A stretch of 64,000 bases of DNA from Ridgeia piscesae (lineage: Eukaryota; Annelida; Polychaeta; Sabellida; Siboglinidae), in the NCBI GenBank assembly GCA_025642075.2, contig JAODUO010001739.1:1-64000 (forward strand), given 5' to 3'. Every line of letters starts with the position of its first letter. The stretch's first letter is position 1. The position numbers were made by a program, and so were the translations under genes. The notes beneath the pieces are model-generated. The model did not search any database, was not told the origin of the DNA, and worked only from the letters and a program-made list of their open reading frames with translations. This document shows, piece by piece, positions 1 through 44,100 of the stretch.

Positions 1-2365
1 CTAGTGTGTGAAGACATAAGTCCTCGTGGCACAGTGTCTAGTGTGTGAAGACGTAAGTCCTCGTGGCACAGTGTCTAGTGTGTGAAGACGTAAGTCCTCG
101 TGGCACAGTGTCTAGTGTGTGAAGACATAAGTCCTCTGGCACAGTGTCTAGTGTGTGAAGACGTAAGTCCTCGTGGCACAGTGTCTAGTGTGTGAAGACA
201 TAAGTCCTCGTGGCACAGTGTCTAGTGTGTGAAGACATAAGTCCTCGTGGCACAGTGTCTAGTGTGTGAAGACATAAGTCCTCGTGGCACAGTGTCTAGT
301 GTGTGAAGACATAAGTCCTCGTGGCACAGTGTCTAGTGTGTGAAGACGTAAGTCCTCGTGGCACAGTGTCTAGTGTGTGAAGACATAAGTCCTCGTGGCA
401 CAGTGTCTAGTGTGTGAAGACATAAGTCCTCGTGGCACAGTGTCTAGTGTGTGAAGACGTAAGTCCTCGTGGCACAGTGTCTAGTGTGTGAAGACATAAG
501 TCCTCGTGGCACAGTGTCTAGTGTGTGAAGACGTAAGTCCTCGTGGCACAGTGTCTAGTGTGTGAAGACATAAGTCCTCGTGGCACAGTGTCTAGTGTGT
601 GAAGACATAAGTCCTTGTGGCACAGTGTCTAGTGTGTGAAGACATAAGTCCTCGTGGCACAGTGTCTAGTGTGTGAAGACGTAAGTCCTCGTGGCACAGT
701 GTCTAGTGTGTGAAGACGTAAGTCCTCGTGGCACAGTGTCTAGTGTGTGAAGACATAAGTCCTTGTGGCACAGTGTCTAGTGTGTGAAGACATAAGTCCT
801 CGTGGCACAGTGTCTAGTGTGTGAAGACATAAGTCCTCGTGGCACAGTGTCTAGTGTGTGAAGACATAAGTCCTCGTGGCACAGTGTCTAGTGTGTGAAG
901 ACATAAGTCCTTGTGGCACAGTGTCTAGTGTGTGAAGACATAAGTCCTTGTGGCACAGTGTCTAGTGTGTGAAGACATAAGTCCTCGTGGCACAGTGTCT
1001 AGTGTGTGAAGACATAAGTCCTCGTGGCACAGTGTCTAGTGTGTGAAGACATAAGTCCTCGTGGCACAGTGTCTAGTGTGTGAAGACATAAGTCCTCGTG
1101 GCACAGTGTCTAGTGTGTGAAGACATAAGTCCTCGTGGCACAGTGTCTAGTGTGTGAAGACATAAGTCCTCGTGGCACAGTGTCTAGTGTGTGAAGACAT
1201 AAGTCCTCGTGGCACAGTGTCTAGTGTGTGAAGACATAAGTCCTCGTGGCACAGTGTCTAGTGTGTGAAGACATAAGTCCTGTGGCACAGTGTCTAGTGT
1301 GTGAAGACATAAGTCCTAGTGACACAGTGTCTAGTGTGTGAAGACATAAGTCCTCGTGGCACAGTGTCTAGTGTGTGAAGACATAAGTCCTCGTGGCACA
1401 GTGTCTAGTGTGTGAAGACATAAGTCCTCGTGGCACAGTGTCTAGTGTGTGAAGACATAAGTCCTTGTGGCACAGTGTCTAGTGTGTGAAGACATAAGTC
1501 CTTGTGGCACAGTGTCTAGTGTGTGAAGACATAAGTCCTCGTGGCACAGTGTCTAGTGTGTGAAGACATAAGTCCTGTGGCACAGTGTCTAGTGTGTGAA
1601 GACATAAGTCCTTGTGGCACAGTGTCTAGTGTGTGAAGACATAAGTCCTTGTGGCACAGTGTCTAGTGTGTGAAGACATAAGTCCTGTGGCACAGTGTCT
1701 AGTGTGTGAAGACATAAGTCCTGTGGCACAGTGTCTAGTGTGTGAAGACATAAGTCCTTGTGGCACAGTGTCTAGTGTGTGAAGACATAAGTCCTCGTGG
1801 CACAGTGTCTAGTGTGTGAAGACTAAGTCCTCTGGCACAGTGTCTAGTGTGTGAAGACTAAGTCCTCGTGGCACAGTGTCTAGTGTGTGAAGACTAAGTC
1901 CTTGTGGCACAGTGTCTAGTGTGTGAAGACATAAGTCCTCGTGGCACAGTGTCTAGTGTGTGAAGACTAAGTCCTCGTGGCACAGTGTCTAGTGTGTGAA
2001 GACATAAGTCCTTGTGGCACAGTGTCTAGTGTGTGAAGACATAAGTCCTTGTGGCACAGTGTCTAGTGTGTGAAGACATAAGTCCTTGTGGCACAGTGTC
2101 TAGTGTGTGAAGACATAAGTCCTTGTGGCACAGTGTCTAGTGTGTGAAGACATAAGTCCTCGTGGCACAGTGTCTAGTGTGTGAAGACATAAGTCCTTGT
2201 GGCACAGTGTCTAGTGTGTGAAGACATAAGTCCTTGTGGCACAGTGTCTAGTGTGTGAAGACATAAGTCCTTGTGGCACAGTGTCTAGTGTGTGAAGACA
2301 TAAGTCCTTGTGGCACAGTGTCTAGTGTGTGAAGACATAAGTCCTAGTGACACAGTGTCTAGTGT
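1..2365. repeat. 37-bp minisatellite, about 64 copies, cut by window start
   Basis: Tandem unit of 37 bp opening ctagtgtgtgaagaca. Variants are not random: gacgtaag occurs only in roughly the first 720 bp, gactaag forms a cluster near 1820-1970, and ccttgtgg becomes common in the last third. It lies in the KIF21 intron before the exon at 2405. Confidence 0.97.
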
Positions 2366-2404
2366 AGCGTACTGGGGCAGATGTACACAGTGAGACTGTT
2401 ACAG

Positions 2405-33224
<30,820 letters not shown>

Positions 33225-34404
33225 CTTTCATTTTGTCTTGCTCCACGCCAACCATTTCTTTTTACGCGTCTTCATTTCACACTCATCCAGCCTTTCCTTC
33301 TGCATCATTCCAGTCCGTAGAAATTCGACAATGTTCACGGTCGATTCGTTGCACTCATGATGCTGGGCGTCTCTAGTTAGGTCATGACCTGGTTATGCAT
33401 CATTGAATTTATATAATACGTGACAAGACCGAGGATTTCTTTGGATGTTAGCTTAAATAGGTGTCATATTGAGACTGTCGAATGACTGTATTTAAGCACG
33501 TATTAATTAGTTGGCAAACAAGGCAGTCGCTTCTGCTGTAGGTCAGGTCCTCGCATGTGTTCCTGCCCAGTTATGCTTTGTTGTATCCGCAAAGATTTAC
33601 ACCAAAATCTGTGTCAGGAAACACGCTAATCAGGGATGTGTTATTAACAAAATATACATATGCGAAGGACTATTTTCATTTATCCTTTGAATTGCCACCA
33701 CCAGAAATTCTGCTGGGATAGGCGTTGTTAGAGTTTTGTAACATAGCTGTTTTCCGTAATTGTTGTACATATGTAATGAAATGCTAAGTAGAATTAGACA
33801 AAATGAATGTCGTTATAATGTTGACTTTGTGGCTGAAACTGATCTACCTCCCCACAGGCCACAAAGGTTGAATAGTAACATAGAACGTTTACAAGCATTT
33901 AGCTCTTTCATATACCGAAATTTGTAAAGTTTTATTAAGTGTTCAAAAAACATTCAAGCAGCGACACGTAGAGTCTTTACTGTTTATGTAAAAACTGCAT
34001 GTCTTCTTTCTGTTAAGTAGTGTTACAAGTTTTATAACAACTGTGATTTTTAATCAGCTCTTGATATATGAAACCTGAAAAGCTGTGAGAAAACGTTACT
34101 AATGAAAACACAGTTTGAGATACACCATATGAACTGTTGGTGGCCGTGTGACTTTCTCAGCAGTAGACTTTGTGAGGCTATTTGCTGTTTTATAACTCTA
34201 CAAAGTAGACTGTTGTCTGTTTATGGAGGTAGTTGCGTGTAAACGTCGACTGGATACTCTGTTGAGCGGGGCATTAACAGACTTGATGGATCTCAGTAAA
34301 GGGTTTGACTCAGTGCCAGCCCCTGTGTGTGACCTTGTGTTTGTCACAGACTGCAGGTTATTGCATCATCTACTATGCACACACACGTACTGTTATTTCT
34401 GATA

Positions 34405-34410
34405 AATAAA
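34405..34410 (+). promoter_or_regulatory. Candidate polyadenylation signal, proximal KIF21 3' UTR
   Basis: Canonical AATAAA about 1.2 kb after the proximal stop codon, followed by T-rich sequence. A second AATAAA lies at 34699. No cDNA evidence is available. Confidence 0.35.
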
Positions 34411-35458
34411 GATATCTGTTTACGTTACTGTTGCTATTTAAAGTTTTACGTGTATTTATTTCTTGCCCTACGATACATATCACGGAAGCTACAGGTGTAT
34501 GTGATATACGCCAGATGGAAAGCATTCAGGTTGTTTTAGTTAAGGAGGGGTTAATGTGGCTATGACATTCACTAGCAGGTTGTGGTTTCCGTAAGGTTTT
34601 GTTAGAGTACGACTGCTTTTGTTTAACATTTTAGTTCCACTCTCCGCTGCCGTCACTGCTGCTTCTCACAATGGCCTCACTGTCAGCTCTGACATCGCAA
34701 TAAAAATCACCTGCAAGTAACCGCGCATCAACTAATTCAATAATGGCTGCATTCTACAGGACTGATAGTTATTTAGAAACTAACTTTGTTTCTTTTCATT
34801 CCTCGCGTCATCGCATTAACCGTCACTTTTTCTCTCCGGTTATGTCCGAGTTATTTCTCTCTATTTTGTGTTATCCCTGTTATTGTGTTATTTAATACGT
34901 ATTTCTCTGTTTATTTTCACCCCATTCCATCTGATCTATTTTCAACCATGTTGTCGTTCCATTGTGGTCTTTGTGTATGTGATACTCTAATTGAGACCGG
35001 TTATTCTGTGTGATAACATGGTTTGGTTTCCATCGTAACTCAATCTTTGCCTTTCAGCACGTGAACTCTGCTGTGATCACCAGACTTTTGATCCTGTTAC
35101 GTAATTGGCATGTGTGAATTAGAACCAGGAAAGTGCATGCTGAATGATTTGAGCAATGATTATAGATTTCTTTACCTTGCTGTAAACAACCAGCTTAGTG
35201 TGCCTTTGGTAAATGTGGTTTGTTTGTGACATTTTCGTTCTTTTTCACTCAGCTTGCTGTGTTAGCACACTAATATACTTTAACATCGAGTAGATTAGCT
35301 GCTAATATTAATGCATTGCATGTTTGTTTTTGAAAACATCTGAATAATTTCTTTGCTTTACATCCATCCTAGATCCAGAAGCATGCTTACTGCTTTATTA
35401 TTTCCCATTAACTGCCCAATTATTCAAATACATACATACAGTATATACATATATCTGT

Positions 35459-35487
35459 AAACACACACACACACATGCACGCATGCA

Positions 35488-35519
<32 letters not shown>

Positions 35520-35620
35520 CACACAATCATACAACACACACACACTCACACACACACCCACACACACACACACTCACACACACTCACACAATCACACACA
35601 CACACACACTCACTCACATT
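35459..35620. repeat. CA-type microsatellite
   Basis: Mixed CA, GCAC and CACT repeats in the KIF21 3' region. Confidence 0.9.
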
Positions 35621-36097
35621 ATATATGCGGACAAATGAATCATAATATTACATTGGCACTGGTGAAAGCGTGACAGATTATGGCAGCTTCTGGTGTGAAA
35701 ACCAAAAAGCTGTTGTCAACATGGAAGCTTCTACTCAAAGAATAAGAATGACTTCTTTCTATGAGGTCCACAAACTTAATTCTCTTAACAAATGCTGACA
35801 TGCACATGTAAACCTTCATATTATGACCACACCACCGTCACAAGTGACCTCTATTTCATTGTCGGTGTCACATTTAGCCCTGAAATTATGACCGTCATAT
35901 AGTCTTATTATAACCATACCGACACCAGAAAATATCCATTGATGTTGTCCCCAACCTTGTATTTGGGGGCACAATTACGATCTTAAGATGTTATGCAAAT
36001 CCGACTCGTGGTCATAATAGAGGGTTGGAGCTACAATCACCTGGGTGCTTTAACTCGTCACTAATGCTGGTGTGCACTTGTCTGTTTGCGATAACAG

Positions 36098-36158
36098 CGA
36101 CCACTCTCTGTGCTTCTGGAAGGAGAACCCAGCAAATCTCGATGGCGCCGGCCTCTGA
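36098..36158 (+). CDS. KIF21: KIF21 candidate alternative last exon, distal version
   Basis: After a tgcgataacag acceptor, the same splice phase gives NDHSLCFWKENPANLDGAGL then TGA, another closing WD40 strand with the F-W ending. With this exon the visible protein would be 726 residues. Vertebrate KIF21 genes are known to have variant C-termini, so an alternative last exon is plausible. Evidence is only splice site, phase and motif. Confidence 0.6.
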
Positions 36159-37200
36159 TGTAGTCACCTGCCACAGTCACAATACTGTTGCCATGGTTAC
36201 TGTATGGAGGATCCACGACAGTCCGACATAAGCCCGAGGGAGGAACGTGTGTTAGTTCGACTCCCTCTACAGTGAACACCATGTAATGATGTGATATGGT
36301 GCTTCTGTACAGGAGTTTAGTGTTAAGACAGTTATCTGAGTAACCAACCACCCAAGTAGAGTTGGCAGAAATTTCAGTTGTCGACATATTTGTGTTGTCT
36401 TCAGGATCTGCTTCGTTATTGTCTTTACCGAGTTTTCATGACTTGCCAGTCTTGCCCTCACAGTGACAAGGATCTGCCCACAAACACCCCACTGTCCACC
36501 CAAGTCCTGCCGTCTGTCAACTTGACCAACCCCAATCGCTCTGGTTACTTGAATTACACAATCCCCGATTTATCGTTAAAGACTTCAGGATCTTTCTTCT
36601 GATGTTTCAAGATCCACTCATCCTTACCTTCAGATGTCACAAACGAACAGTCCCTTCTTCCTAGTTTTATTATCCAATCATCCCCACCTTGCGAAGTTTG
36701 AAAATCCTTCTTTCCCCACCTTTGAACTGGCAATGTCCAGCTATCCCTATCCCCTGTTTTCCGGGTGTACTAATTTCCCCACTCCTGCTAACATGATTCC
36801 TGATTCCTCCACCCCCTCCTTCCCACCCATCCAGTCTCTTCTGCTCTTTATACTGGGTATAATTCTGAGTTCACGAAACGAGTTCACGGCTTGTTAATTA
36901 CTTGCATTGTTTTTTGCATTTGTTATTTCAAACTAGCTTGGCTTTCTGAAATTCAGAAAGCACGGAGTTAAGACTTGACTGAGTTAAGGTAATTGAATGT
37001 GAATTTGTGCAGTAGCACCAACTAGGTTGTTGAACCATTTGACTGAATATATGTAACGGGAGAATATATCTGTGGCAAGCGGCACACGGACACGAGGTAC
37101 CTTCTAACTGAGATGTACACCCTTGTAAAATAACAGTGCACTGTGTATATGTTTATTAGGCAAACGTTTGTATATTTGTAATGTACATAGTAAGACTAAT

Positions 37201-37206
37201 AATAAA
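37201..37206 (+). promoter_or_regulatory. Candidate polyadenylation signal, distal KIF21 3' UTR
   Basis: AATAAA about 1.04 kb after the stop of the distal last exon, in an AT-rich context. It could end the longer transcript. Confidence 0.4.
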
Positions 37207-37229
37207 ATATTTTGCATAGAAAAGATGCA

Positions 37230-38097
37230 ACAGTCTGACTGAGTGAATGACCAAATGTTTCTCGAGTTGTTCATCAGATAATTCCACTTTTATCCAATGA
37301 CACACATTTTAACCAAAATACGATTCCATGTTCGTGCTGAAAAGATATGCACACATCATGTACAATTTAAATACATATGGATAGATAATCTACATGATTA
37401 GAACAATACATAAGTATAACTGTTTATGTTTGTATATTTACATTAACATCCACACATTGATCGAAGACACAGCAACGTGACATTTTCCTACCAGCTACGT
37501 AATAAGCATACACTCGTGAATATCTCAAACCACGCATTAAAAATATATTATACTTTGGTGCAACATTCAATATCTTCCGTTCGCCTGACATTGGCCTTGT
37601 CATATCCATGAAGTAATATTCCATTGGTCACAGCTGACAACAAATCTACCGCTTTCATATCCTTAACAGTGTTACCTTTTCTTAATTAGTTTCCTTTAAA
37701 CAAAGATTGTCGCTTTTAAAACTTGTTCACACCGCCAACATGGCTGATGTCATCACTCGTCACTTCCTGTCGGTGTTGTTCTGCTCTTCTGTTAATATCA
37801 CGGCTTCTTCTGGAAATTCTCCCAGGGGTGGTCCTCGCTGCAAACCGAAATTATCGTTGACGTCACTACAGCACAGAAACGTTCAGCGTTTATACGGTAT
37901 CGACAGTCGCAGCATCCACAGATGTTTGGCATCGTCTCGCTGGTCAGCATCTATTATCTACAGACCGTTTCTCATAGACTTAGTAACGTTTCCAGTGATA
38001 AGCGATGTCCATCGGTTATCTCGTATGCTATTGACGTGCCCAGCCCAAGTTCAATTTTGTCTTCTGATTTGTTCAACCACGTCTATGATCCTTTGCG
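37230..38097. other. Intergenic stretch between convergent genes
   Basis: From about 37700 it may contain old LINE sequence; before that AT-rich and unremarkable. If the ankyrin gene has a further 3' exon it may lie here or before 41046, but I found none. Confidence 0.35.
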
Positions 38098-38200
38098 AGA
38101 TGGTGGAGAGATGAACTGACTGAATACTGGAAGAACGCTATCTGGCAGAGGATAACGCAAGACAGGCAGGCGGAAACAGCATGCTGAGGCCTTCGCCTAA
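38098..38200 (+). pseudogene. LINE 3' coding remnant (RWRDEL...DRQ...EAFA)
   Basis: Reads RWWRDELTEYWKNAIW then QRITQDRQA, and after a small frame break KQHAEAFA and TAA, followed by gatgatgatg. This resembles the C-terminus of some LINE reverse transcriptases (RW.DDL...W...AQDR..W....EAF). Upstream 37700-38060 may hold further debris. Confidence 0.55.
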
Positions 38201-38499
38201 CTAGACTGAACAAAGATGATGATGAACTGTACTGACTACTGTCTGCTGAAGCAATAATGTTGGCAGAAAATGATAAAATAACAACTGTGTATGCCTTATA
38301 TTGGGTGGCAATGTTGGATTTACAGGAAATCTGCCTTGACAACCCCAGTGATAACCTGTATATAACGGTCATTTTAAAGCCCTGAATAACATCCTATTAG
38401 TGAGCATCCAAGTCTTAAACTTTTGAATATAGGTCACCTGCCTATAAAAGTTCACGTCTAGAAGAGCAGATAGTACAAGTCGATCAATTGTGTTGTATT

Positions 38500-39873
38500 A
38501 GGGCGTGCAAGTCTCGCGCGTGAAAACGAGGCTGGGGGCAGTTGGGGGCAGGAGATCCATATATTCCATGTTAACATATAGGATTTTGTTTTGTTTTGGT
38601 CGTAATAATCGAACTGTCCCGAAATAGCATATTTCAGTTATATTGTCCGAAGGATTATTACAAGCAAAAGCAGTGGAACATTTTGCAAGTGTCAATGATC
38701 ACGGAAATCATGAATTTTAATCGATTATTATGTTGGTTGCCATGGCAATAGCGGCAAGTACTTGTGTTTGGCGATCTTGACTAATAATGAAGAGTGCCAG
38801 TTTTCCCGCAGTACAACCTGTTTGGGCCAAACGTATACATGTGTTATGATTATGTGCATTTAGACAACTTGCAAATATAAGAGCTTATCGAAACCACAAC
38901 ATACAGCAATGTAAAACGCAAATCCCGTAAAAGACACATACAGCCTAGCATCGTGTCGATTATCTGCACTACGTAAATCGCTATGTGTCTATGATAGTGT
39001 GGTAAACTCAATATTAAATCGGACATTTAAGATCAGAAACGTATAACACAAGATATTTATGAACTGATTTTCCTTGAATTCATCAGTCGGAAGCTACAAC
39101 TGTCATCCATCATTAGAATATTATTCTTGTGTCCAGTCCCCAATTAGTCTCGCGTAGTCCCCAATAAGCTACAGTCGCGCGGAGTCACGCCATGTATCGT
39201 GACCCACTTGCAGGCCCTTATAGACTCTGGGAGACTGGAGCTGATTGGGGTCTGGACACAAGAATAATTATTCTAACGATGGATGACAGTTGTAGCTTCC
39301 AACTGATGAATACTAGTGAAATCAGGTCATAAATATCTTGTGTTATACCTTTCTTATCTTAAATGTCCGATTTAATATTGAGTTTACCACACTATCATAA
39401 TCATATATAGCGATTTACATAGTGCAGATAATAGACACGATGTTAGGGCGTATGTTTCTTTTCGGGATTTGCATCTTACATTGCTGTACGTTGTGGTTGC
39501 GATAAGCACTTGTATCTGAAAAGTTGTCTAACTGCACATAATCATAACACATGTATACGTTTGCGCAAACACGTTGTACTGCGCGAAAAGTGTCACTTTT
39601 CATGACAAGTACTTGCCGCTAATGCCATGGCCATGGGCATGGCAACCACCATAATAATCGATTAAAATGCATGCTTTCCGTGATCATTAATAATTGTCAC
39701 CGGCAAAGTGTTCCATTGCTTCTGCTTGTAATAGTCCTTCTGACAATATAACTGAAATACGCTATTTGTGAACAGTTCGATTGCTACAACCAAACAAAAC
39801 AAAGTCCTATATGTTAACATGTAGAATATGGATTTCCTGCCCCCAGCCTCGTTCTCGCGCGCGAGACTTACAC
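38500..39873. mobile_element. Foldback element, arms of about 650 bp
   Basis: The left arm (38500-39150) and the right arm (39240-39873) are long imperfect inverted repeats: caagtctcgcgcg, gtgttatgattatgtgcatt and gtggtaaactcaatattaaa recur reversed. The central spacer is about 90 bp. No transposase-like ORF. It lies between the two convergent genes. Confidence 0.85.
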
Positions 39874-39989
39874 CTTTAGAAAAAACGTACAGTGTACCGT
39901 ATCCCGTATAACATATACGGCACGTAGCGGCAACCTTATAGAAGCGAACGGTACACTGGTCACTGCTTAGTATAAGAACCATCCTAGCA

Positions 39990-40445
39990 ATCCAGGGCTG
40001 TTTGCCCCAGCAAACTACCCCTGGCAAATCCCCTACGATGATTTTTTATTTAACCGGTTGAACTAGTTTATTGACGTTGCCAATTGTGATGCTTCGCCCC
40101 CATAGTACAGCGCCGATATCCGGCCTAATTTGAAGACTGGTACACAATTCCTGGGAATTCCAGTAAGGCCCCCCTCTACACCCAATCGCACGAGCAGCTG
40201 AACGGTTTAGTGTATTCAAATATTCTTTCTACATTCCAAACATAACATGTAACACGAGCAGCATGTTGCTGCCACATCCTATCACGTGACCGGAGGCTGA
40301 CCATACTCCTCGTGGGCGATTTCACTGCCACTGGCTGACTTTAACAGAGGAGTTTTTTGAAAGGGATGTACCAGGGGTAGAAAAAGAACTGGTACTGACG
40401 TAATCAGCCGCAGCGCCCCTGACACGCGAAGCTGATACGAACTGC
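39990..40445. repeat. Dispersed repeat, copy A
   Basis: Shares blocks with copy B at 45840-46130: tacccctggc, aatttgaagac, catgtaacac(a)gagcagca, and actgacgtaatcagccgcag. The class is unknown. Confidence 0.65.
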
Positions 40446-40460
40446 CACAACTCCAACTGA

Positions 40461-41046
40461 CAACCGTTTAGTCTCGCTTAACCTACTGTCGGTCAAAGCA
40501 GCGCTTACATTTTCCGGCGTTATAAACGATCCAGTTGACGTTTCTGCGCATGCGCGATATATGTAAAATCATCAATATGCAGCGAAAAAACAAAGCATTT
40601 ATGGTATAAATACTATGCGTTGTTCATTAGGATGTATATAACCTATCAGCAAAGTTATTTGTCGCAAATTAACACGAGGCAAACAAGTTTTGAGGCATAT
40701 TTTGATAGCAAATCACGTAAATCACGTGACAGTAGTGCGGCATAATCCGTGACAGTGATTTATAGAAAACGTTATATTTTATTGCATTGAGCGACATTTT
40801 AAGAAACTCTTCACAGTAATCATCACGGGAAAGTAAACGAACAGCTCGTGGCATTTATACCGAAAATGCTTCGTTGTTTCGCTGGACATTGATGATTTTA
40901 CATTGATAGCGCATGCGCAGAAACGTTAACCGGAACGCTTTTAAGGACCGCAAAATGTAAGCGCGACAGCGTAACTATGCCGAAAAGAGTTGAGGAACTT
41001 AGTGCTGCTACCTCACGGAGCCTGGGTAACCGAGACTAACAACCGT
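40461..41046. mobile_element. Foldback element next to ankyrin exon, about 585 bp
   Basis: The left part (about 40465-40630) is the imperfect inverse of the right part (about 40850-41040): gtttctgcgcatgcgc recurs as gcgcatgcgcagaaac, and tttagtctcgcttaacc pairs with ggtaaccgagactaa. It ends about 18 nt from ankyrin exon 41064. Confidence 0.75.
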
Positions 41047-41063
41047 CGTGTTCACGTACGTAC

Positions 41064-41159
41064 CTTCTGGTAGGCGTCCAGAGTGCGTGCGTCGTGCAGC
41101 ATCTGCATTATTTCTAGCTGTCCGCGCATGTCCTTGAACTCGACAGCTTCGCGACCGTC
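41064..41159 (-). CDS. Ankyrin gene exon, possibly the terminal one
   Basis: Codes 32 residues, [20 protein letters not shown] then [12 protein letters not shown]. The next bases form a good donor (gtacgt), yet reading through gives VRT and TGA at 41052-41054. So this is either an internal exon with an unseen successor or the last coding exon. A foldback element ends only about 18 nt beyond it. Confidence 0.85.
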
Positions 41160-44100
41160 CTGGTATCGGAGACAAAAAGCAGAGTTGACACGCATTGCTA
41201 ACAAAGCTGCTTCATGTGTTAAGCTGGGTGTACGTTCTCTTTAAAAATAGAGAAAACAGATATACACTCAGTACGGGTCAAAGGTCATCTGAAAAGTTCA
41301 CATCATAGTTAACCTAATTTGACAGAAGTGCTCGGAAATTCGTGGAATTTCAATATACGTCACTTTCCCACAAACTACTTTCCAACTTGACACCGCTTAA
41401 TTTCTGCTAGAACCAGATAGTGGTTCGGCTTGTTGTCATCACCAATCAAAATGATACCTGTATCCGAATGACATCTGTCATAATTTAACAGCTCTGATAT
41501 CACGCTGCACAAAAATGTAATTTCTACACGCTCATCACTACGCAAGTCCTAACTGAAACTCACAAACAACCTGCATATTGTTGTTTTCTACAGGGAACAC
41601 TTTCATCGGGGAATAGCGGACGAATCTCTCAGTGTTGTCTGCAAGAACGACCACGTACCTTGTCCACTTTGTGTTCCGTGTCCTCGGCGCGCCGTCCGAA
41701 CAGCAGCTTGACCATGGGTCGACTCTGGTCAGCAGGGAGCGCGTAGGCATAATGGAGCGGGTAGCGGTTACACTAGCGGCAGACAAGGACAATGGGAGTA
41801 GTAAGAACGTGGACTAGAGCAGAATGTAAGGAGCACTGGTCCCAAACAACCACTTAGATGATATCTGATGTCTGCATTTGCACACACGAGATAATTCACG
41901 CTAAATTGCAGAAAAGTAATAATAATAAAGTGTTCGACATATGTTTACGGGGGGTGACTACGGGACGGGATATATCTGTGCAACCGGAAGACGGGATGGG
42001 TGGATGGAGAGGTGACACGTGTCGGGGGTGACAGAAGATGCTCTCTGGTTGTAGATATGACAGGGCGGGGTGAAATAGGGCATACAAACTAGAGGTGACT
42101 TCAGGCTGACAGAGGGCGTGTAGGCACGACAATGGGGAGATTTAAAGCAGTGAACTCTGAAGACGAGCAAAACACGTGATCGCGGGGAAGGATGACTGGG
42201 ACTAGGCGACTCACGTTGTCGGGGATAGCCTTGAGGGCGGGCCTCTCCGTGATGAGTGCGTCGACCACGGCCGGCTGGTTGAAGACGATGGCCCGGGTGA
42301 GGGCTGTGTAGCCGTTCTGAGACAGACAGACGTCGTGCACCGACAGTGGAGGCAGCTAGCATGTACATGCACTTGCTCCTCTCTCGCACACGCACATACA
42401 CATTATACATGCATACATCACACATGCACACACGCACGCACACACGCGCACGCACACATGCGTGCGCACACACGCATAAACACACGTGCGCTCACACACT
42501 TGAGTACGACTTTTCGTAAAAGGTATATGCACAGCAGGTGTACTATTACTACAATTTGCGTGACTCTGAAGAATGGAGCATAATTAGGTTCTACATTAGA
42601 CTTATACAATCTTACAATTCGGAAGGCTGAACCTAATCATGTTTTGAACATTACGTAATTAGACTGGCTAAAGTAGTATAATATTAACCCTTTTTAACTA
42701 TCTTATCATCCAAAATGAAACACTACACCGGCCGGCATTAGAGCAAGCGGATGAGAATGACATTGTCTTAAATATTTTCTTTTGATATGCATTGGTTTAC
42801 ACACTAAATATAAACGGTGCAGGATGTTGATATACAAAATAGTCTTTGCGCTTTAATTGCAGCTTTGCTTGATGCTTCCTAGAGAAGTCGAGGTGGTGTT
42901 CAATTGAACAGGTTTGGCAGGGAGGGAATTAGAGGGCAAAACGTTTTGAGCAGTCATCAGGATTGGATATTGTACTATGTCAGAACGTACTTTGTTCTTT
43001 TCTACACCATAAATAGGTGACTTCATTTAGCATGGAGATCCAATTTACAGTGTTTTCTTACTGGATACGTTGGTTAAACGCCGGATATGCCCAGATACCT
43101 TGTCTATGTAGTTGGCTCGGTTGAGTTGTTTCACCATCTGAAGGTCTCCCATCGCGGCCGCCTCGAACAACTTCACCGCCGTCTCCTGCAGCGAGGGGAA
43201 GAAGATCACAGAAAGAAGTTTAAATGTAAGTAACCGTGAACAAACTGAGATTGACATAACACGTACAAAGAAGCACTGGTAACACTGACACCGGTAGGAA
43301 GAAAGGAGAATTTAGCCACATGCAACAGAAAACAACTGTATGGGTCTGAAAAGTAGAGAGAGTACTTCGGGAACACGAGACGTAGATACAGGAATTGGGG
43401 AGAACAGATTGTCTTCATCTTGGAAAGCACCTGAAGATGAAAATGAAAGTAGTAGGACACAGAATGCAACGGACAGGACATGTTCCAAGATTGAAGAAAT
43501 GCAAACTATTAAAAAGAGTGTGGACACTGGACATCACAATAGGGTGAATAACGACGAAGAGAAATACAAAAAGTGAGAGGAAATGACAGCATGAAATGGA
43601 ACCATGGGAGGCCGGTGAGAACAGTGACCATTGTGGACAAGAGAGACAAATAACACAGAAGCATACGAAACACGTATTGACGTGAACCTCGCAGTGCAAG
43701 CGAGCTAGGGAAAGAAGATAATTAATAATAGTGACTTCCTATGCACGTAAATCAAGCTAAGTGTGGCGACAACAACAGAGGATTAGGCGATCTCATAACC
43801 ATAAACAATGCGCGAGTCGTCGACAAATGGATGAAAGTGCTAGGAAGATAATTGTTTTAAGGAGGATAGGCAGCATTAAGAAGAAATTTTTAGATGCCAG
43901 CGAAATTAAATTATATTTCCTTCTAATGACAGGAAATGAATTCCACGGAATTGGTGCAGCAACCGAGAAATATTGGGTCCCCCCTTCCGTCTTCACCCGA
44001 GGAAGGTAGAGCAGTTTACCACTGGTTGACTGTAGTTGTCTGGGAGTTTTTGCTGGAATGAACATTCCGGGAAAGACTTAAGAATGTTTATTAAAACGAT

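Larger units (their letters stand above)
33225..36097 (+). other. Proximal KIF21 3' UTR and following non-coding stretch
   Basis: No further coding exon was recognised. Possible poly(A) signals AATAAA occur at 34405 and 34699. A mixed CA-type microsatellite lies at 35459-35620. The rest is AT-rich and appears unique. Confidence 0.4.

Noticed and set aside
1..2365. CRISPR-like look of regular repeats
   Set aside because: No unique spacers: adjacent identical units; eukaryotic introns surround it. The same holds for the other arrays.
2381..2383. ATG as a gene start
   Set aside because: It precedes a better acceptor, and the protein clearly continues an upstream coiled coil and motor; not a plausible KIF21 start.
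37424..37624. 66-codon minus-strand ORF as a possible last ankyrin exon
   Set aside because: No phase-0 acceptor: the only nearby acceptor leads to an in-frame stop before the ATG.
43340..43576. 78-codon plus-strand ORF, charged
   Set aside because: Purine-rich intron sequence without domain or splice support.
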